NCBI GenBank assembly: GCA_025449435.1
Contig: JANWJO010000016.1
Location: 18,605 to 82,604, forward strand
DNA: 64,000 bases
Source: Chloroflexota bacterium
GTDB taxonomy: Bacteria > Chloroflexota > UBA4733
Direction: 5' to 3'
How positions within the stretch are numbered: position 1 is the first letter of the stretch; each line of letters opens with the position of its first letter. Shown here one piece after another: positions 35,308 to 44,421 of the stretch. The notes below the pieces were generated by a model. The model was not told where the DNA came from. It made no database searches and worked only from the letters and a program-made list of their open reading frames with translations. The position numbers and the translations under genes were made by a program.

Positions 35308-37386
35308 GTGCATCATCCCGAGGAATCCAAGACGTCCATCCCAGGCACGGTAAGCCGGCGCAAAGTCGTTGCCGGCTTTGGCGGCTCGACCCTCGCCATC
35401 GCGTTGCTGGCTGCTTGCGGCAGTGGCGGCGCGGCGGCAGTTACTTCAGCGGCAAGTTCGGCGGCAGCGACACAGGCAGCACCACCAACGGTTGCGGCGC
35501 AACCCGCAGTCCCAGGGTCAGTCACGACCACCACCAGTGCCGCAGCAACCACCAGTGCCGCGGCTACCACCAGTGCTGCTGCGACGACCAGCGCCGCCAC
35601 AACAACCAGCGCCGCCACAACAACCAGCGCTGCCGCCACGACCAGCGCTGCCGCCACGACAACGAGCGCCGCTGCTACCACGAGTGCGGCAGCAACCACC
35701 AGCGCAGCCGCGACCGGTGGCAAGACGTTTGTTGGCGCCTGGCCGTATGAACTACCGCCATCGGGCCATTTCAATACGTTTATCCCCCACGGCATCACCT
35801 TGGGCATCTACCAGGACCTTATGGAAATGCCGATGGCGAAGTACTACTGGTCATCAGACAAGTACATGCCGTTGCTCGCCACTTCCTGGAAATTCGAGCC
35901 GCCGGACAAGTGGACCGCCACTATACGGTCCGGAGTCAAGTGGAGTGACGGCACGTCCCTGACCTCCAAAGATGTCGCGGCCACGCTATGGGTAGAGCGC
36001 ATCATGCTCAACGTGCTGTGGGACTACGTCGATAGCATCGACACCCCCGACGACAACACCATCACCGTGCATATGGCCAAGCCCTCGACGGTGGTAGAAC
36101 GCTACATGTTGGAAGAGCATATCCGGCCTATATCTATCTATGGGACATACGCCGACCGCGCAAAGGCGCTGTTTACGGCTGGCAATGACATGAACTCCGC
36201 GGACGGCAAGACGCTGGCCTCCGACTTCCAGAAGCTGCGGCCGGCTGCGATCCTCTCCTGCGGGCCGTTCATCCTGGACAACAACAGCATCACGAACGCC
36301 CAGCTCACGCTCAACAAAGTGCCCACGGCCTGGGACGCTAGCACTGTCAACTTCGACAAGATCGTCCTCTACAACGGCGAGACGCCCACCGTGACGCCGC
36401 TCGTGCTCGCCAAGCAGGTCGACTATGCCACGCACGGCTTCGCCCCAGCCACACTGGACGCTCTGGCCAAAGAGGGCGTGCGCCTGCAGCAGGTGCCCAC
36501 CTATGGCGGTGCGTCGATCATGTTTAACTTCGCCGACCCTACGGTTGCCAAAGTGTTCGGCGATAAGCGAGTCCGGCAAGCCGTAACGATGGCCATCAAC
36601 GGCGATCAGGCTGGGCTCGCCGCCGGTGGTGTGCAGGGCACCGGCGTCAAGACTTGGTCTGGATTCAGCGAAGTGCTCGTGCCCTTGTGGCTCACTAAAG
36701 ATCAGATCGGGCAGCTCGGGAAGTACCCCGTCGATGCCACAAAGGCACAAGCAACGCTCACCAGCTTGGGCTGGAAGTTGGGCAGCGACGGCGTGTTTAG
36801 CACACCAGACGGTACACGTGCCGAGTTTGACTTGCTCAGCATCACCGAATACGAAGACACCATGGCCGTTGCCGTCGTCTCTGCTCAACAGCTCACCAAG
36901 GTTGGCATCAAGGTGACGGTGCGATCGGAAACCTTCACCCAACAGCCCATCGACATCGACAAAGGCAACTTCAAGCTGGCCATGGGCGGCTGGGGCGCAG
37001 GCGCGCCGCACCCACACTTCTCCTTCGTGCAGGACCTGGAAGTGCACAACTCGCTGGCCGCCACCAACGGTGGCAAGGGCATGGATTATCCACTGACGCA
37101 GAAAACCGACTCGGTAGGCAACATCGACTTCGCGAAGGCTATCGACGACAGTGCGTTAGGGCTCGATGTCGGCAAGCAGAAGGACCTCGTGGATAACATC
37201 ACGCGGGCTTTCAATGAGTTGTTGCCGCAGGTCCCCGTATACGAGCGCTGGGCAAAGAACCCATGCCTTGAGGGCGTGCGTGTAACTGGGTGGCCCCCGT
37301 CTTCGGACCCGATTTACACCAACAGCCCGTATGCCGACAGCTTCGTCATCATGCTCATGTTGGACGGGACGCTCAAACCCGTCTAA
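35308..37386 (+). CDS. Solute-binding lipoprotein of the peptide-type importer (SBP_bac_5)
   Basis: 692 residues. A twin-arginine-like SRRKVVAG precedes a hydrophobic stretch and the lipobox LLAAC, with Cys37 as the lipidation site. Residues 73-136 are an almost pure Thr-Ser-Ala linker of repeated TTSAA units. The mature domain begins near residue 140 and has the family-5 layout: LATSWKFEPPDKWTATIR, GVKWSDGTSLTSKDVAATL, VRQAVTMAIN. GTG 35308 follows GAGAGGAA; a TTG at 35290 is less likely. It captures the substrate outside the membrane for the permeases upstream. A terminator-like hairpin follows the stop. Confidence 0.9.
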   Translation: MHHPEESKTSIPGTVSRRKVVAGFGGSTLAIALLAACGSGGAAAVTSAASSAAATQAAPPTVAAQPAVPGSVTTTTSAAATTSAAATTSAAATTSAATTTSAATTTSAAATTSAAATTTSAAATTSAAATTSAAATGGKTFVGAWPYELPPSGHFNTFIPHGITLGIYQDLMEMPMAKYYWSSDKYMPLLATSWKFEPPDKWTATIRSGVKWSDGTSLTSKDVAATLWVERIMLNVLWDYVDSIDTPDDNTITVHMAKPSTVVERYMLEEHIRPISIYGTYADRAKALFTAGNDMNSADGKTLASDFQKLRPAAILSCGPFILDNNSITNAQLTLNKVPTAWDASTVNFDKIVLYNGETPTVTPLVLAKQVDYATHGFAPATLDALAKEGVRLQQVPTYGGASIMFNFADPTVAKVFGDKRVRQAVTMAINGDQAGLAAGGVQGTGVKTWSGFSEVLVPLWLTKDQIGQLGKYPVDATKAQATLTSLGWKLGSDGVFSTPDGTRAEFDLLSITEYEDTMAVAVVSAQQLTKVGIKVTVRSETFTQQPIDIDKGNFKLAMGGWGAGAPHPHFSFVQDLEVHNSLAATNGGKGMDYPLTQKTDSVGNIDFAKAIDDSALGLDVGKQKDLVDNITRAFNELLPQVPVYERWAKNPCLEGVRVTGWPPSSDPIYTNSPYADSFVIMLMLDGTLKPV
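35524..35715 (+). repeat. Tandem low-complexity repeats coding a Thr/Ser/Ala linker
   Basis: About twelve degenerate 15-18-base units of the type ACCACCAGTGCCGCAGC, in frame within the binding-protein gene. They encode TTSAAA and TTTSAA units. The units differ at third positions, so the linker is old or selected at protein level. Such linkers in Gram-positive-like lipoproteins act as stalks across the wall. Confidence 0.85.
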
Positions 37387-37408
37387 GCGTAGACATAATC
37401 CTGCACAA

Positions 37409-37441
37409 CGAGGGCGGTGCCTAATGGAGGCATCGCCCTCG
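37409..37441 (+). terminator. Hairpin terminator after the importer operon
   Basis: A 13-base stem pairs 37409-37421 with 37429-37441, CGAGGGCGGTGCC against GGCATCGCCCTCG, with one G-T wobble and a seven-base loop. It begins 22 bases after the binding-protein stop. There is no long T run after it. The stem strength and position fit an operon end. Confidence 0.6.
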
Positions 37442-37515
37442 GGCATTTCCAGACAGGGCAGACCGATGGCGTACACTGGCAATGGCTTAACGCAAGGTGG
37501 CGCAAGGAGCATGTG

Positions 37516-37722
37516 GTGGACGATACCGAGATGGAACGACAGCTGAGCCGGTTATCGCCCGACCTGCGTGAACTCGTGTCCAAAGTACGCTCGGGTGACC
37601 TGCCGGCATCGGTCATTACGGATCTCGTTGCCGAACTCGAAGACCTCGGACGCAGTGATGCACAACTGTCGGCAGCTCTGGATCGCCTGTATGAGCTTGA
37701 ACAGCGACGAACCGCTACATAG
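37516..37722 (+). CDS. Small helical protein of unknown function
   Basis: 68 residues, acidic and Leu/Arg/Glu-rich, predicted as two or three helices: ERQLSRLSPDLRELVSKVR, a short turn at SGDLPAS, VITDLVAELEDLG and SAALDRLYELEQRR. GTG 37516 has AGGAG six bases upstream; GTG 37513 is an adjacent alternative. It sits behind the importer terminator and before the HprK-like gene. I recognise no family. The helical pattern suggests a small dimer or adaptor. Confidence 0.5.
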   Translation: MDDTEMERQLSRLSPDLRELVSKVRSGDLPASVITDLVAELEDLGRSDAQLSAALDRLYELEQRRTAT

Positions 37723-37837
37723 CAGAGCGCGTTCGAACGCCAGCCCGCGAGTGATACAGGTGACGGGATGACATGCGTGCCGGACGTGGCCAAAACGGCG
37801 CCGTGAAATAGGTCAAGTTGACTAGACGCTCCTAGCA

Positions 37838-37866
37838 CTGGCATACCGTAGCTACTGGGCTACAAT
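37838..37866 (+). promoter_or_regulatory. Candidate promoter for the HprK/PEPCK-like gene
   Basis: CTGGCA (37838-37843, four of six to TTGACA) and TACAAT (37861-37866, five of six to TATAAT) are spaced by 17 bases. The GTG start at 37906 is 40 bases downstream, behind AGGAGG. A TTGACT at 37818 has no good -10 at the right distance. Confidence 0.35.
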
Positions 37867-37905
37867 CTAGTTTTGGCAAGCAGTCGACCCTTCAGGAGGC
37901 AGTTC

Positions 37906-39549
37906 GTGGCAGAACAAGCATCCGGCTATTCTTTTCCCGATGCACCCGCCGGAGCCGAGGAATGGAGTGGTACCCCGCTACGTGGCAGCACATCCGTAAA
38001 CTGCATCACGCGCCTGAAGGGCCGGACGCAACAGCACGACAAGACCCTAGACGACCGGCCCGTTGAACGTGACGAACTGTTGCGGTGGGCTCACGAACAC
38101 ACAAGTTCGCTCGGAGCAGCAGCACGCGTCATTGACGTGGTGGTGCACGGTGTACGGGTACGCGCGATCACCAATAGTGATCACATGGCCGCCTTCTTCG
38201 AAATCAACTGGTTCTCGCCGGACGAATGGTTGGAGCGCACGGGGTTCGCGTCACCTGAAGAGCCGCAACTGGTGGCCTACGCGCTCAACGGCGTCGCTGG
38301 GCGGAAAGCGAGTGCGTTCTATTCCCGCCAGCGCGGAACGGTGTTATTCATCAACACATCGTATTACGGGCAGCTCAAGAGTTGGGTGCTGGGTGCTGTG
38401 GGTCGTTTGCTCGCCGAAGAGCGCGGCATCCACTCCGTACACGGTGCCTGTGTACAGGTGGGGCACGGTGGCATCCTCTACGTTGCTCCCACCGGCACCG
38501 GGAAGAGCACCAGTTCGTACGGCCTCATGACGTTGCCAGGATCTCGCTTTCACTCCGACGACTGGGTGTATATCCGGTACGCAGTGCCAGCGGGAGATGG
38601 GCAACTCATTGCTCCGACTACCTTTCACCTCCAAGGGCGAACGTTGGAAGGCGACCAAGCCGTGGCAGCGATGCTGGCACGGCGGCCGATTCAGGGAACC
38701 TACGAGGGATACCGATTGACCGGCGAGCGCGTGTCTGGCCAAATTGCCGACCTTGATCTCACGGCGAAGCTCACGGCACACGCCTATACGTCGGAAAAGG
38801 TGTTCTACCTGCGCACAAACCTTGTGGAAAGTTTTCCACTGGCGGCCAGAGGGCTCATGAGCGCTCCGCTGGAGAACGTGCCAGATGTGACGGCGAATGC
38901 AGTGGAGGCGGAGACCAAGGCCCTGCTGACGGCCGCACAGGAGCTGGCTGACGGGCAAGCTGGAGCCGTCAACGACTATCTGCACGACCTTACCCGGCTA
39001 GTGGCCTTCGATAACGCTCGCGCTATGCTCGATGCGCACTCGGTGTTTGGCAAGGACCGTACGGTCTGGAACCCGCTCGAGCCCGTTCAGCTCACCGCAG
39101 TGTTCCTGCTTGAGCGTGACTTCAAGACCCGTCGCGTCCTGGAGCCGTCGTCGGAAGACCAGTTCTTGGGCAACCTCTTTTACGGCGAGACGCCAACGGG
39201 AACGCACGAAACCGCCTACAACGCGTATCGCGCGGTGGACGATGCTGCCGAACGGCGCATTATCGACGCCTGGCCAGCCAACCGGGTGTTCGCTGGCGGC
39301 GTTTACCAGCAGATTTGTCAGTCCGCCAACGTTCCATCGACGCTTGTAGCTGAAGCCACACTATTCAAGGCTATGTATGCCTCGGCCCGCTGCTTTTCGC
39401 TCAACACCATCCTGCAGGCCGATCCACAAGTCACCTCACGTGCCGAAGCGGTCGCCCGGACGCTTCGCATTATCGTGCAGGCGAGCCAGGGCCACTTGTC
39501 GCGGCCGCTGACGCTCGATACCTATGAACCGTACTTGGGGCCCGCCTAA
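37906..39549 (+). CDS. HprK/PEPCK-like P-loop protein of unknown function
   Basis: 547 residues. The centre (about 175-220) reads GIHSVHGACV, GGILYVAPTGTGKSTSSYG and FHSDDW. That is the order of His-containing strand, Walker A and acidic pair found in HPr kinase/phosphorylase and PEP carboxykinase. The first Gly of the P-loop is Ala. Downstream, LTAVFLLERD and SSEDQFLGNLFYGETPTGT resemble the PEPCK C-terminal nucleotide and substrate region. The N-terminal 170 residues match nothing I know. GTG 37906 has AGGAGG six bases before it. No HPr or PTS gene is nearby, so a small-molecule or protein kinase, or a GTP/ATP-dependent carboxykinase-like activity, remains open. Confidence 0.75.
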   Translation: MAEQASGYSFPDAPAGAEEWSGTPLRGSTSVNCITRLKGRTQQHDKTLDDRPVERDELLRWAHEHTSSLGAAARVIDVVVHGVRVRAITNSDHMAAFFEINWFSPDEWLERTGFASPEEPQLVAYALNGVAGRKASAFYSRQRGTVLFINTSYYGQLKSWVLGAVGRLLAEERGIHSVHGACVQVGHGGILYVAPTGTGKSTSSYGLMTLPGSRFHSDDWVYIRYAVPAGDGQLIAPTTFHLQGRTLEGDQAVAAMLARRPIQGTYEGYRLTGERVSGQIADLDLTAKLTAHAYTSEKVFYLRTNLVESFPLAARGLMSAPLENVPDVTANAVEAETKALLTAAQELADGQAGAVNDYLHDLTRLVAFDNARAMLDAHSVFGKDRTVWNPLEPVQLTAVFLLERDFKTRRVLEPSSEDQFLGNLFYGETPTGTHETAYNAYRAVDDAAERRIIDAWPANRVFAGGVYQQICQSANVPSTLVAEATLFKAMYASARCFSLNTILQADPQVTSRAEAVARTLRIIVQASQGHLSRPLTLDTYEPYLGPA

Positions 39550-39575
39550 ACCACACACGCGGGCGTGCGCACGGG

Positions 39576-40853
39576 CTAGCCGCACACGGTGGTTATGGCT
39601 TCATCCAGGATAGTCACCATGCGATCAAGGTCCTGTGCTGTCGTGGTCAGCGGCGGGGCGAGCATGACGATGTTGTTGCGGAAGCGTGTGATCAGGCCGC
39701 GTTTGAGGGCTTCCGCGATGATTGCGCCACCAACCGCCTTTCCTTCGTCGAACTCGACCGCCGCCATCATGCCGAGTCCCCGCACGTCCACAACGTCGTT
39801 ACGGGAACTCCAGCGAGCAAACGCTGCCTGCAATTGCTGACCCCGCGTCGCAGCGTGTTCAACGACGAGTTCCTGCTCGATGATGTTCAGATTGGCGATG
39901 CCGACCGCGCAACAGGTGGGATGTCCAGAGTACGTATACGCGTGCATCCATTTGGTGTCGGCATTGCGCATCACATCGCGGATGCGATCAGAGAACACGA
40001 CGCCACCCAGCGGCAAATAGCCGCTCGTGACTCCCTTGGCGAAGCTAATCATGTCCGGTACGACGTTCCAGTGCTCCATCGCCCAGAACCGGCCAGTCCG
40101 CCCAAAACCGGTGATGACTTCGTCTGCGATGAGGAGCACGTCATACTTGTCGCAAATGGCACGCACTCTTGGCCAGTAGTCCGCCGGCGGCGGATAGACA
40201 CCACCTGCGCCCTGGACCGGCTCGCCTATGAAGGCTGCCACGTTGTCTGGCCCCTCGGTGATGATGCGCTCTTCGAGTTGCTCAGGTGACATCGGATCTA
40301 CCTGGCCAAACCCAGAGGGGAGGGGACCAAACCGCTGCCAGAACACCGGCAGGCCGGTGGCGGCCATTGCGCCCATGGTGACGCCGTGGTAGCCATTTAG
40401 GCGAGACAGGATTTTGACTTTATTCGGGAAACCACGACTGTGCCAAAAGTAGCGAGCCGTCTTGAATGCCGTCTCGCTGGATTCCGCTCCACCCGTGGTA
40501 AAGAACACAGTGCTCATTCCAAGAGGGAAGTGGGCGGAAAGGCGCCTGGCGAGGTCGATCGCCGGCTCGTTGGTGAAGCCAGCATACGCGCTAGCAAATC
40601 CCAGCTTCGCGAGCTGTGCTTCGGCGGCTACCGCAAGCTCCCGGCGCCCGTGCCCAATGTTGACATTCCACAAGCACGACAACCCATCAAAGTAATGCGT
40701 GCCGTTAACGTCCCACAGGGAACTGCCAATTCCGTGATCGAGTACGATAGCGTGTTGCTGGTCAACATCCGACTGTTGTGGGTGGACCAGGTGAGCGCTG
40801 TCCTCTTGGAGCCACGTAGCGGATCGAAGCGGTGAACTCGTACTGGTGGACAC
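39576..40853 (-). CDS. Class III PLP-dependent aminotransferase (omega-amino acid type)
   Basis: 425 residues. Motifs are SLWDVNGTHYFDGLSCLWN near the N-terminus, FFTTGGAESSETAFK, a YHGVTMGAMAATG loop, FIGEPVQGAGG, LLIADEVITGFGRTG and the PLP-lysine motif ISFAKGVTSGYLPLGG. The family moves amino groups from omega-amino acids or amines to pyruvate or 2-oxoglutarate. GTG 40853 has GGAG six bases upstream. It is the last gene of a minus-strand row amidase, c-di-AMP receptor, aminotransferase and converges on the HprK-like gene. Substrate not known; beta-alanine, GABA or putrescine would fit. Confidence 0.93.
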   Translation of the reverse strand: MSTSTSSPLRSATWLQEDSAHLVHPQQSDVDQQHAIVLDHGIGSSLWDVNGTHYFDGLSCLWNVNIGHGRRELAVAAEAQLAKLGFASAYAGFTNEPAIDLARRLSAHFPLGMSTVFFTTGGAESSETAFKTARYFWHSRGFPNKVKILSRLNGYHGVTMGAMAATGLPVFWQRFGPLPSGFGQVDPMSPEQLEERIITEGPDNVAAFIGEPVQGAGGVYPPPADYWPRVRAICDKYDVLLIADEVITGFGRTGRFWAMEHWNVVPDMISFAKGVTSGYLPLGGVVFSDRIRDVMRNADTKWMHAYTYSGHPTCCAVGIANLNIIEQELVVEHAATRGQQLQAAFARWSSRNDVVDVRGLGMMAAVEFDEGKAVGGAIIAEALKRGLITRFRNNIVMLAPPLTTTAQDLDRMVTILDEAITTVCG

Positions 40854-40896
40854 GGAAAGCTCCTTTCGCAGCGTCGGTGCATCTCAGCACACCGGC

Positions 40897-41268
40897 CTAG
40901 AATTGCTCGAAGCGCTCCACTTCGATGATGAACACGACAGCCCCGCCCACCTCAACTTCGAGCGGCTGCAACAACAGCGGCTCCGCCAAGTCAGTGGGTG
41001 CGGCGGCGGGCAAGTATACGATACGAGCTCGGCAGTGCTCGCGAATAAGATAGATGAGGCCAATCAAATGGCGGTCATTGATGCCGATGAGAAGCGTGGA
41101 GTTCCCCGCACGTAGAAAGCTTCCCACAGTCGCCATGCGCGTAACTGCGTAACCACGGGAGACCACCGCGTCGGAAAGTGCCGGAGCATCTTCGTCTTGC
41201 ACGATGGCAAGCACCATTTGGTTGATCGTCAACGGTGCCTGGGTATCGGGATATGTACCGGTGGACAC
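40897..41268 (-). CDS. Cyclic-di-AMP receptor (DarA/PstA-type, CdAR family)
   Basis: 123 residues. The core IVQDEDAPALSDAVVSRGY and MATVGSFLRAGNSTLLIG match the c-di-AMP receptor family, a GlnB-like fold that binds c-di-AMP between subunits. It ends with a VVFIIEVERFEQF strand. GTG 41268 is preceded by GGAGG four bases away; ATG 41217, at the conserved core, would give the more usual 106 residues. It lies between amidase and aminotransferase genes on the same strand. It implies that this organism makes c-di-AMP with a DisA or CdaA cyclase elsewhere. Confidence 0.88.
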   Translation of the reverse strand: MSTGTYPDTQAPLTINQMVLAIVQDEDAPALSDAVVSRGYAVTRMATVGSFLRAGNSTLLIGINDRHLIGLIYLIREHCRARIVYLPAAAPTDLAEPLLLQPLEVEVGGAVVFIIEVERFEQF

Positions 41269-41426
41269 GGCACCTCCAGGCATAATCAACGTGTGTCGCG
41301 GGACCGAGCTACTGACCGCCCGCCACTGCACTTACAATGAGATTTCTCGTCGCACGTCGCCAGCGTGCCTATGTATTCTACGCGCTGAACCGGTGGTGTG
41401 GACGCGCGCGTGCGCCGTGTTGGATG

Positions 41427-42845
41427 CTACATCTGCGACGGGCGCGGCATTGGAGGCAGTGCCTGTTCGATAGCACGAGCCACCTGGAGGACGAGACCAT
41501 CTTCGAAGCGCCGCCCGATGAGCTGAATCCCAACGGGCAAGCCTGCGGACGTCAGACCCACCGGAATGGTGATTGCTGGCTGGCCTGTCAGATTGAAGGG
41601 ATAGGTGAGCTGTGTCCAGGAAAGGAAGTCCTCAACTCCCGCCGTGGCTGGTGCGGGAACATCTTGGCCCAGGGGGAACGCTGCGACCGGCATCGTCGGC
41701 GTAATCAGGACATCGATATCCTCAAATACCCTCTGGAAGGCGGCATTCACCAGTGCACGGGCCGTGAGCGCACGCGCAACATCGCGCGCGGTCCGGTGCG
41801 CAAAGGCGTCTACCACCCTCAACAGGCCCGGATCAATCAGCTCTCGCCATCCGTCTGGCTGCGCTTCAAGGCGAGCGGCTATGCCGGAAGCAAAAAACAG
41901 CGCCACCGCGTCAGCCGGATCATCGAGGTGTACATCAGTCTGGCGGAAACGTCTCAACTCGCCACGTAGTAGGGCGACGGTTTGAGACGTAATGCTCGCA
42001 ATTTCGGGATCGACGGTTGCAAAGCCGAGGTCGCTGCTATAGCCAATGCGAACTTCACCAAGGGGTTGCGCACAGCGAGCCAGATACTGGCTTTCGCTCG
42101 GCGCCACAGAATTGCGATCACGCAGGTCCAGCCCCGCGAGTACGTCGAGCAGGAACGCTGCATCGGCGACTGTACGCGTAATCGGACCGGCATGCGCCAG
42201 CAGTTCGACTGCGCTAGCCGGTGAATAAGGCACAAGGCCGAACGTTGGCTTGAACCCGACGACGCCACAAAAGCTTGCAGGAATACGGATCGACCCAGCG
42301 CCATCGGTGCCGACCGAAAGCGGCGCCATGCCAGTGGCCACGGCAGCGGCCGAACCACCGCTGGACCCACCGGCCGTTCTGGTGGCGTCCCAAGGATTCT
42401 TGGTGGGTCCATACACCCGGTTATTGGTATCGCCCTTCCAGCCGAACTCTGGAGTGTTGGTCTTGCCAATGATGACAGCGCCTGCACGCCGCAGCTTCGC
42501 CGCAAGCGGTCCATCGGTGTGGGACACGTTGTCACGGAATAACAGCGATCCCAGAGTGTTGGGCATTCCACGCACCGGCATCACGTCCTTGAGCGTGACC
42601 GGGATGCCTAAGAGGGGCCTATCCGCGAGCTGCTCGCTGGTCATCGCGGCGAAATCACGCTCCGCATCTTCGGCAGCGGCGGTGGCGCCTTCCCAATCTA
42701 GGGCCACGATCGCGTTGATTGACGGGTTGACGCGACCTACCTGCTCGCGAACGGCCTCCAGAGCGTCCATAGGCAAGAGCGTGCGCTGCCGGAACCGTTG
42801 CGCCATGTCCACGGCCGGCAGTGTTACCAGATCGTGTGTTTCCAT
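41427..42845 (-). CDS. Amidase-signature family hydrolase
   Basis: 472 residues with the Ser-cisSer-Lys triad of the family: Lys in IGKTNTPEFGW (preceded by IPVTLKDV, the catalytic-lysine motif), and GGSSGGSAAAVATGM with the Ser residues, followed by GTDGAGSIRIPASFCG. It hydrolyses amide bonds of small carboxamides, and the substrate cannot be predicted. ATG 42845 is the only sensible start. GatA is an alternative because gatB is present in the window, but the site is distant and gatC is absent, so an ordinary amidase is more likely. Confidence 0.9.
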   Translation of the reverse strand: METHDLVTLPAVDMAQRFRQRTLLPMDALEAVREQVGRVNPSINAIVALDWEGATAAAEDAERDFAAMTSEQLADRPLLGIPVTLKDVMPVRGMPNTLGSLLFRDNVSHTDGPLAAKLRRAGAVIIGKTNTPEFGWKGDTNNRVYGPTKNPWDATRTAGGSSGGSAAAVATGMAPLSVGTDGAGSIRIPASFCGVVGFKPTFGLVPYSPASAVELLAHAGPITRTVADAAFLLDVLAGLDLRDRNSVAPSESQYLARCAQPLGEVRIGYSSDLGFATVDPEIASITSQTVALLRGELRRFRQTDVHLDDPADAVALFFASGIAARLEAQPDGWRELIDPGLLRVVDAFAHRTARDVARALTARALVNAAFQRVFEDIDVLITPTMPVAAFPLGQDVPAPATAGVEDFLSWTQLTYPFNLTGQPAITIPVGLTSAGLPVGIQLIGRRFEDGLVLQVARAIEQALPPMPRPSQM

Positions 42846-43066
42846 GCCTGCTGTTATAGCAAAAATGACATCCGGCGTGCAAGGTGGACATGTTTGGCGC
42901 GTGATGGCCGAACGCGGCGAGTCCAGGAGCGGTGTTACACTACACTTCCGCGTGCGCGGTGCACGCTACTACGCCTGCCTGCTGGGATGGCGGTCCTGCC
43001 GGATCAGCGGTTTCACGCCAGCGCACAACTCCAGCGGTGCAGGAACCTTCGGAAGGACGGCTCGGT

Positions 43067-43828
43067 TTGCCAGACGTAACAATGCGAAGTTTGCTCGAAG
43101 GCGGCGTCCATTTCGGACACCAGGTCCGGCGATGGAACCCCAAGATGGCGCCATTTATCTTTCGCGAAAAGAACGGCCTGCACATCATCGATCTGCGCAA
43201 GACCGTCGAACGCCTGCAGGTGGCCTTTGACATCGTGCAACAGTTGACCCGATCAGGCGACACCATTCTCTTCGTTGGCACCAAGAAATCAGCACAAGAA
43301 ACCATCGCTGAAGAGGCCACACGCGCTGCTATGCCGTTCGTGAATGCGCGCTGGATGGGCGGCATGCTCACGAACTTTCGTACGGTAGAGGGCCGGCTTC
43401 GCCGCATGCAGGAGCTCGAGACTATGCAGTCCTCCGGTGAGCTTGCGCAACTGCCGAAGAAAGAGGCCCTCATCCTGCAGGATGATCTGGAACGGATGCA
43501 CCGGACGCTGGGGGGCATGCGTGACCTCCGGCGACTGCCAGGTGCACTGTTCATCGTCGATACGCTCAAGGAACATCTGGCGATGGCGGAGGCGAAGCGA
43601 CTGGAAATTCCAATTATAGCTTTGGTCGATACCAACTGCGACCCAGATGAAGTGGACTACCCCATCCCTGCCAACGATGACGCCATCCGGTCAATTCGGG
43701 TGATCGCCCATCTCCTTTCTGAGGCAATGCTCGAGGCCAAGCTCGAAGTGGAGTCGAGCCACGAGGGGACCGAGGCGCCGCCAGCCCAGCCTGAGCCGGA
43801 ATTTGAGGAAGCGGTGGCAGATCGCTAG
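43067..43828 (+). CDS. rpsB: 30S ribosomal protein S2
   Basis: 253 residues. [48 protein letters not shown] and [22 protein letters not shown] are the classical S2 motifs. The C-terminal tail is acidic. TTG 43067 is chosen because GGAAGGA lies nine bases before it and the family starts exactly there; the frame from 42932 has no support. First gene of the conserved translation and envelope block. The upstream 220 bases hold no other gene and may contain a leader. Confidence 0.97.
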   Translation: MPDVTMRSLLEGGVHFGHQVRRWNPKMAPFIFREKNGLHIIDLRKTVERLQVAFDIVQQLTRSGDTILFVGTKKSAQETIAEEATRAAMPFVNARWMGGMLTNFRTVEGRLRRMQELETMQSSGELAQLPKKEALILQDDLERMHRTLGGMRDLRRLPGALFIVDTLKEHLAMAEAKRLEIPIIALVDTNCDPDEVDYPIPANDDAIRSIRVIAHLLSEAMLEAKLEVESSHEGTEAPPAQPEPEFEEAVADR

Positions 43829-43889
43829 CCGGTAGGCGAGCGGACGCTGACACGCTTGAAGATCGACCAGACGTTGCACGAGGAGCAAG

Positions 43890-44417
43890 ATGCCAACGAC
43901 GACCGAGCTCATCAAGGTCCTGCGCGAACAAACGGGCGCAGGCATAATGGATTGCAAGCGAGCGCTGACCGAGGCGAATAATGACCTCGCCAAGGCCAAA
44001 GACCTCTTGCGTCAATGGGGCGCCGCAAGCGCCGCTAAGAAGTCCGGCCGGGAGACCAAGCAGGGGACGATCGCTACGTACATTCACAGTAATGGTGGTG
44101 TTGGTCGCGTAGGTGCGATCTTGGAGCTCAACTGCGAGACCGACTTTGTCGCGCGGACAGATGAGTTTAAGCACCTGGCGCATCGGTTGGCACAACACAT
44201 CGTGGCCAATGGCCCAGAGTATGTCAGTGCCGATGACATCCCGGCGTCGGTGGGCGCTGAGGAGCGGGCCATCCTGGTGCGCGACCGCGTCCTGTTGAAC
44301 CAGCGTGAACGCGAGGGTAACCGGACGGTCGATGACCTGCTGAAGGAAGCTGTGACTGCGCTGGGGGAGAACATCCGAGTGAACCGGTTCGCGCGCTACG
44401 TACTGGGAGAAGAGTAA
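43890..44417 (+). CDS. tsf: Translation elongation factor Ts (short form)
   Basis: 175 residues, much shorter than the 283 of E. coli and closer to short bacterial forms such as that of Thermus. The N-terminal UBA-like helix has [17 protein letters not shown], and the core has [13 protein letters not shown] single core domain seems present. It exchanges GDP on EF-Tu. ATG 43890 has GAGGAGCAAG upstream. It lies between rpsB and pyrH as usual. Confidence 0.96.
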   Translation: MPTTTELIKVLREQTGAGIMDCKRALTEANNDLAKAKDLLRQWGAASAAKKSGRETKQGTIATYIHSNGGVGRVGAILELNCETDFVARTDEFKHLAHRLAQHIVANGPEYVSADDIPASVGAEERAILVRDRVLLNQREREGNRTVDDLLKEAVTALGENIRVNRFARYVLGEE

Positions 44418-44421
44418 CCCC

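Noticed and set aside
35524..35715. Possible CRISPR or satellite array
   Set aside because: Units are contiguous without spacers and stay in frame inside a lipoprotein gene as a TTSAA linker.
41427..42845. GatA subunit of the tRNA amidotransferase
   Set aside because: It is over 30 kb from gatB, lacks gatC nearby and lies with other catabolic-type genes; amidase family only.
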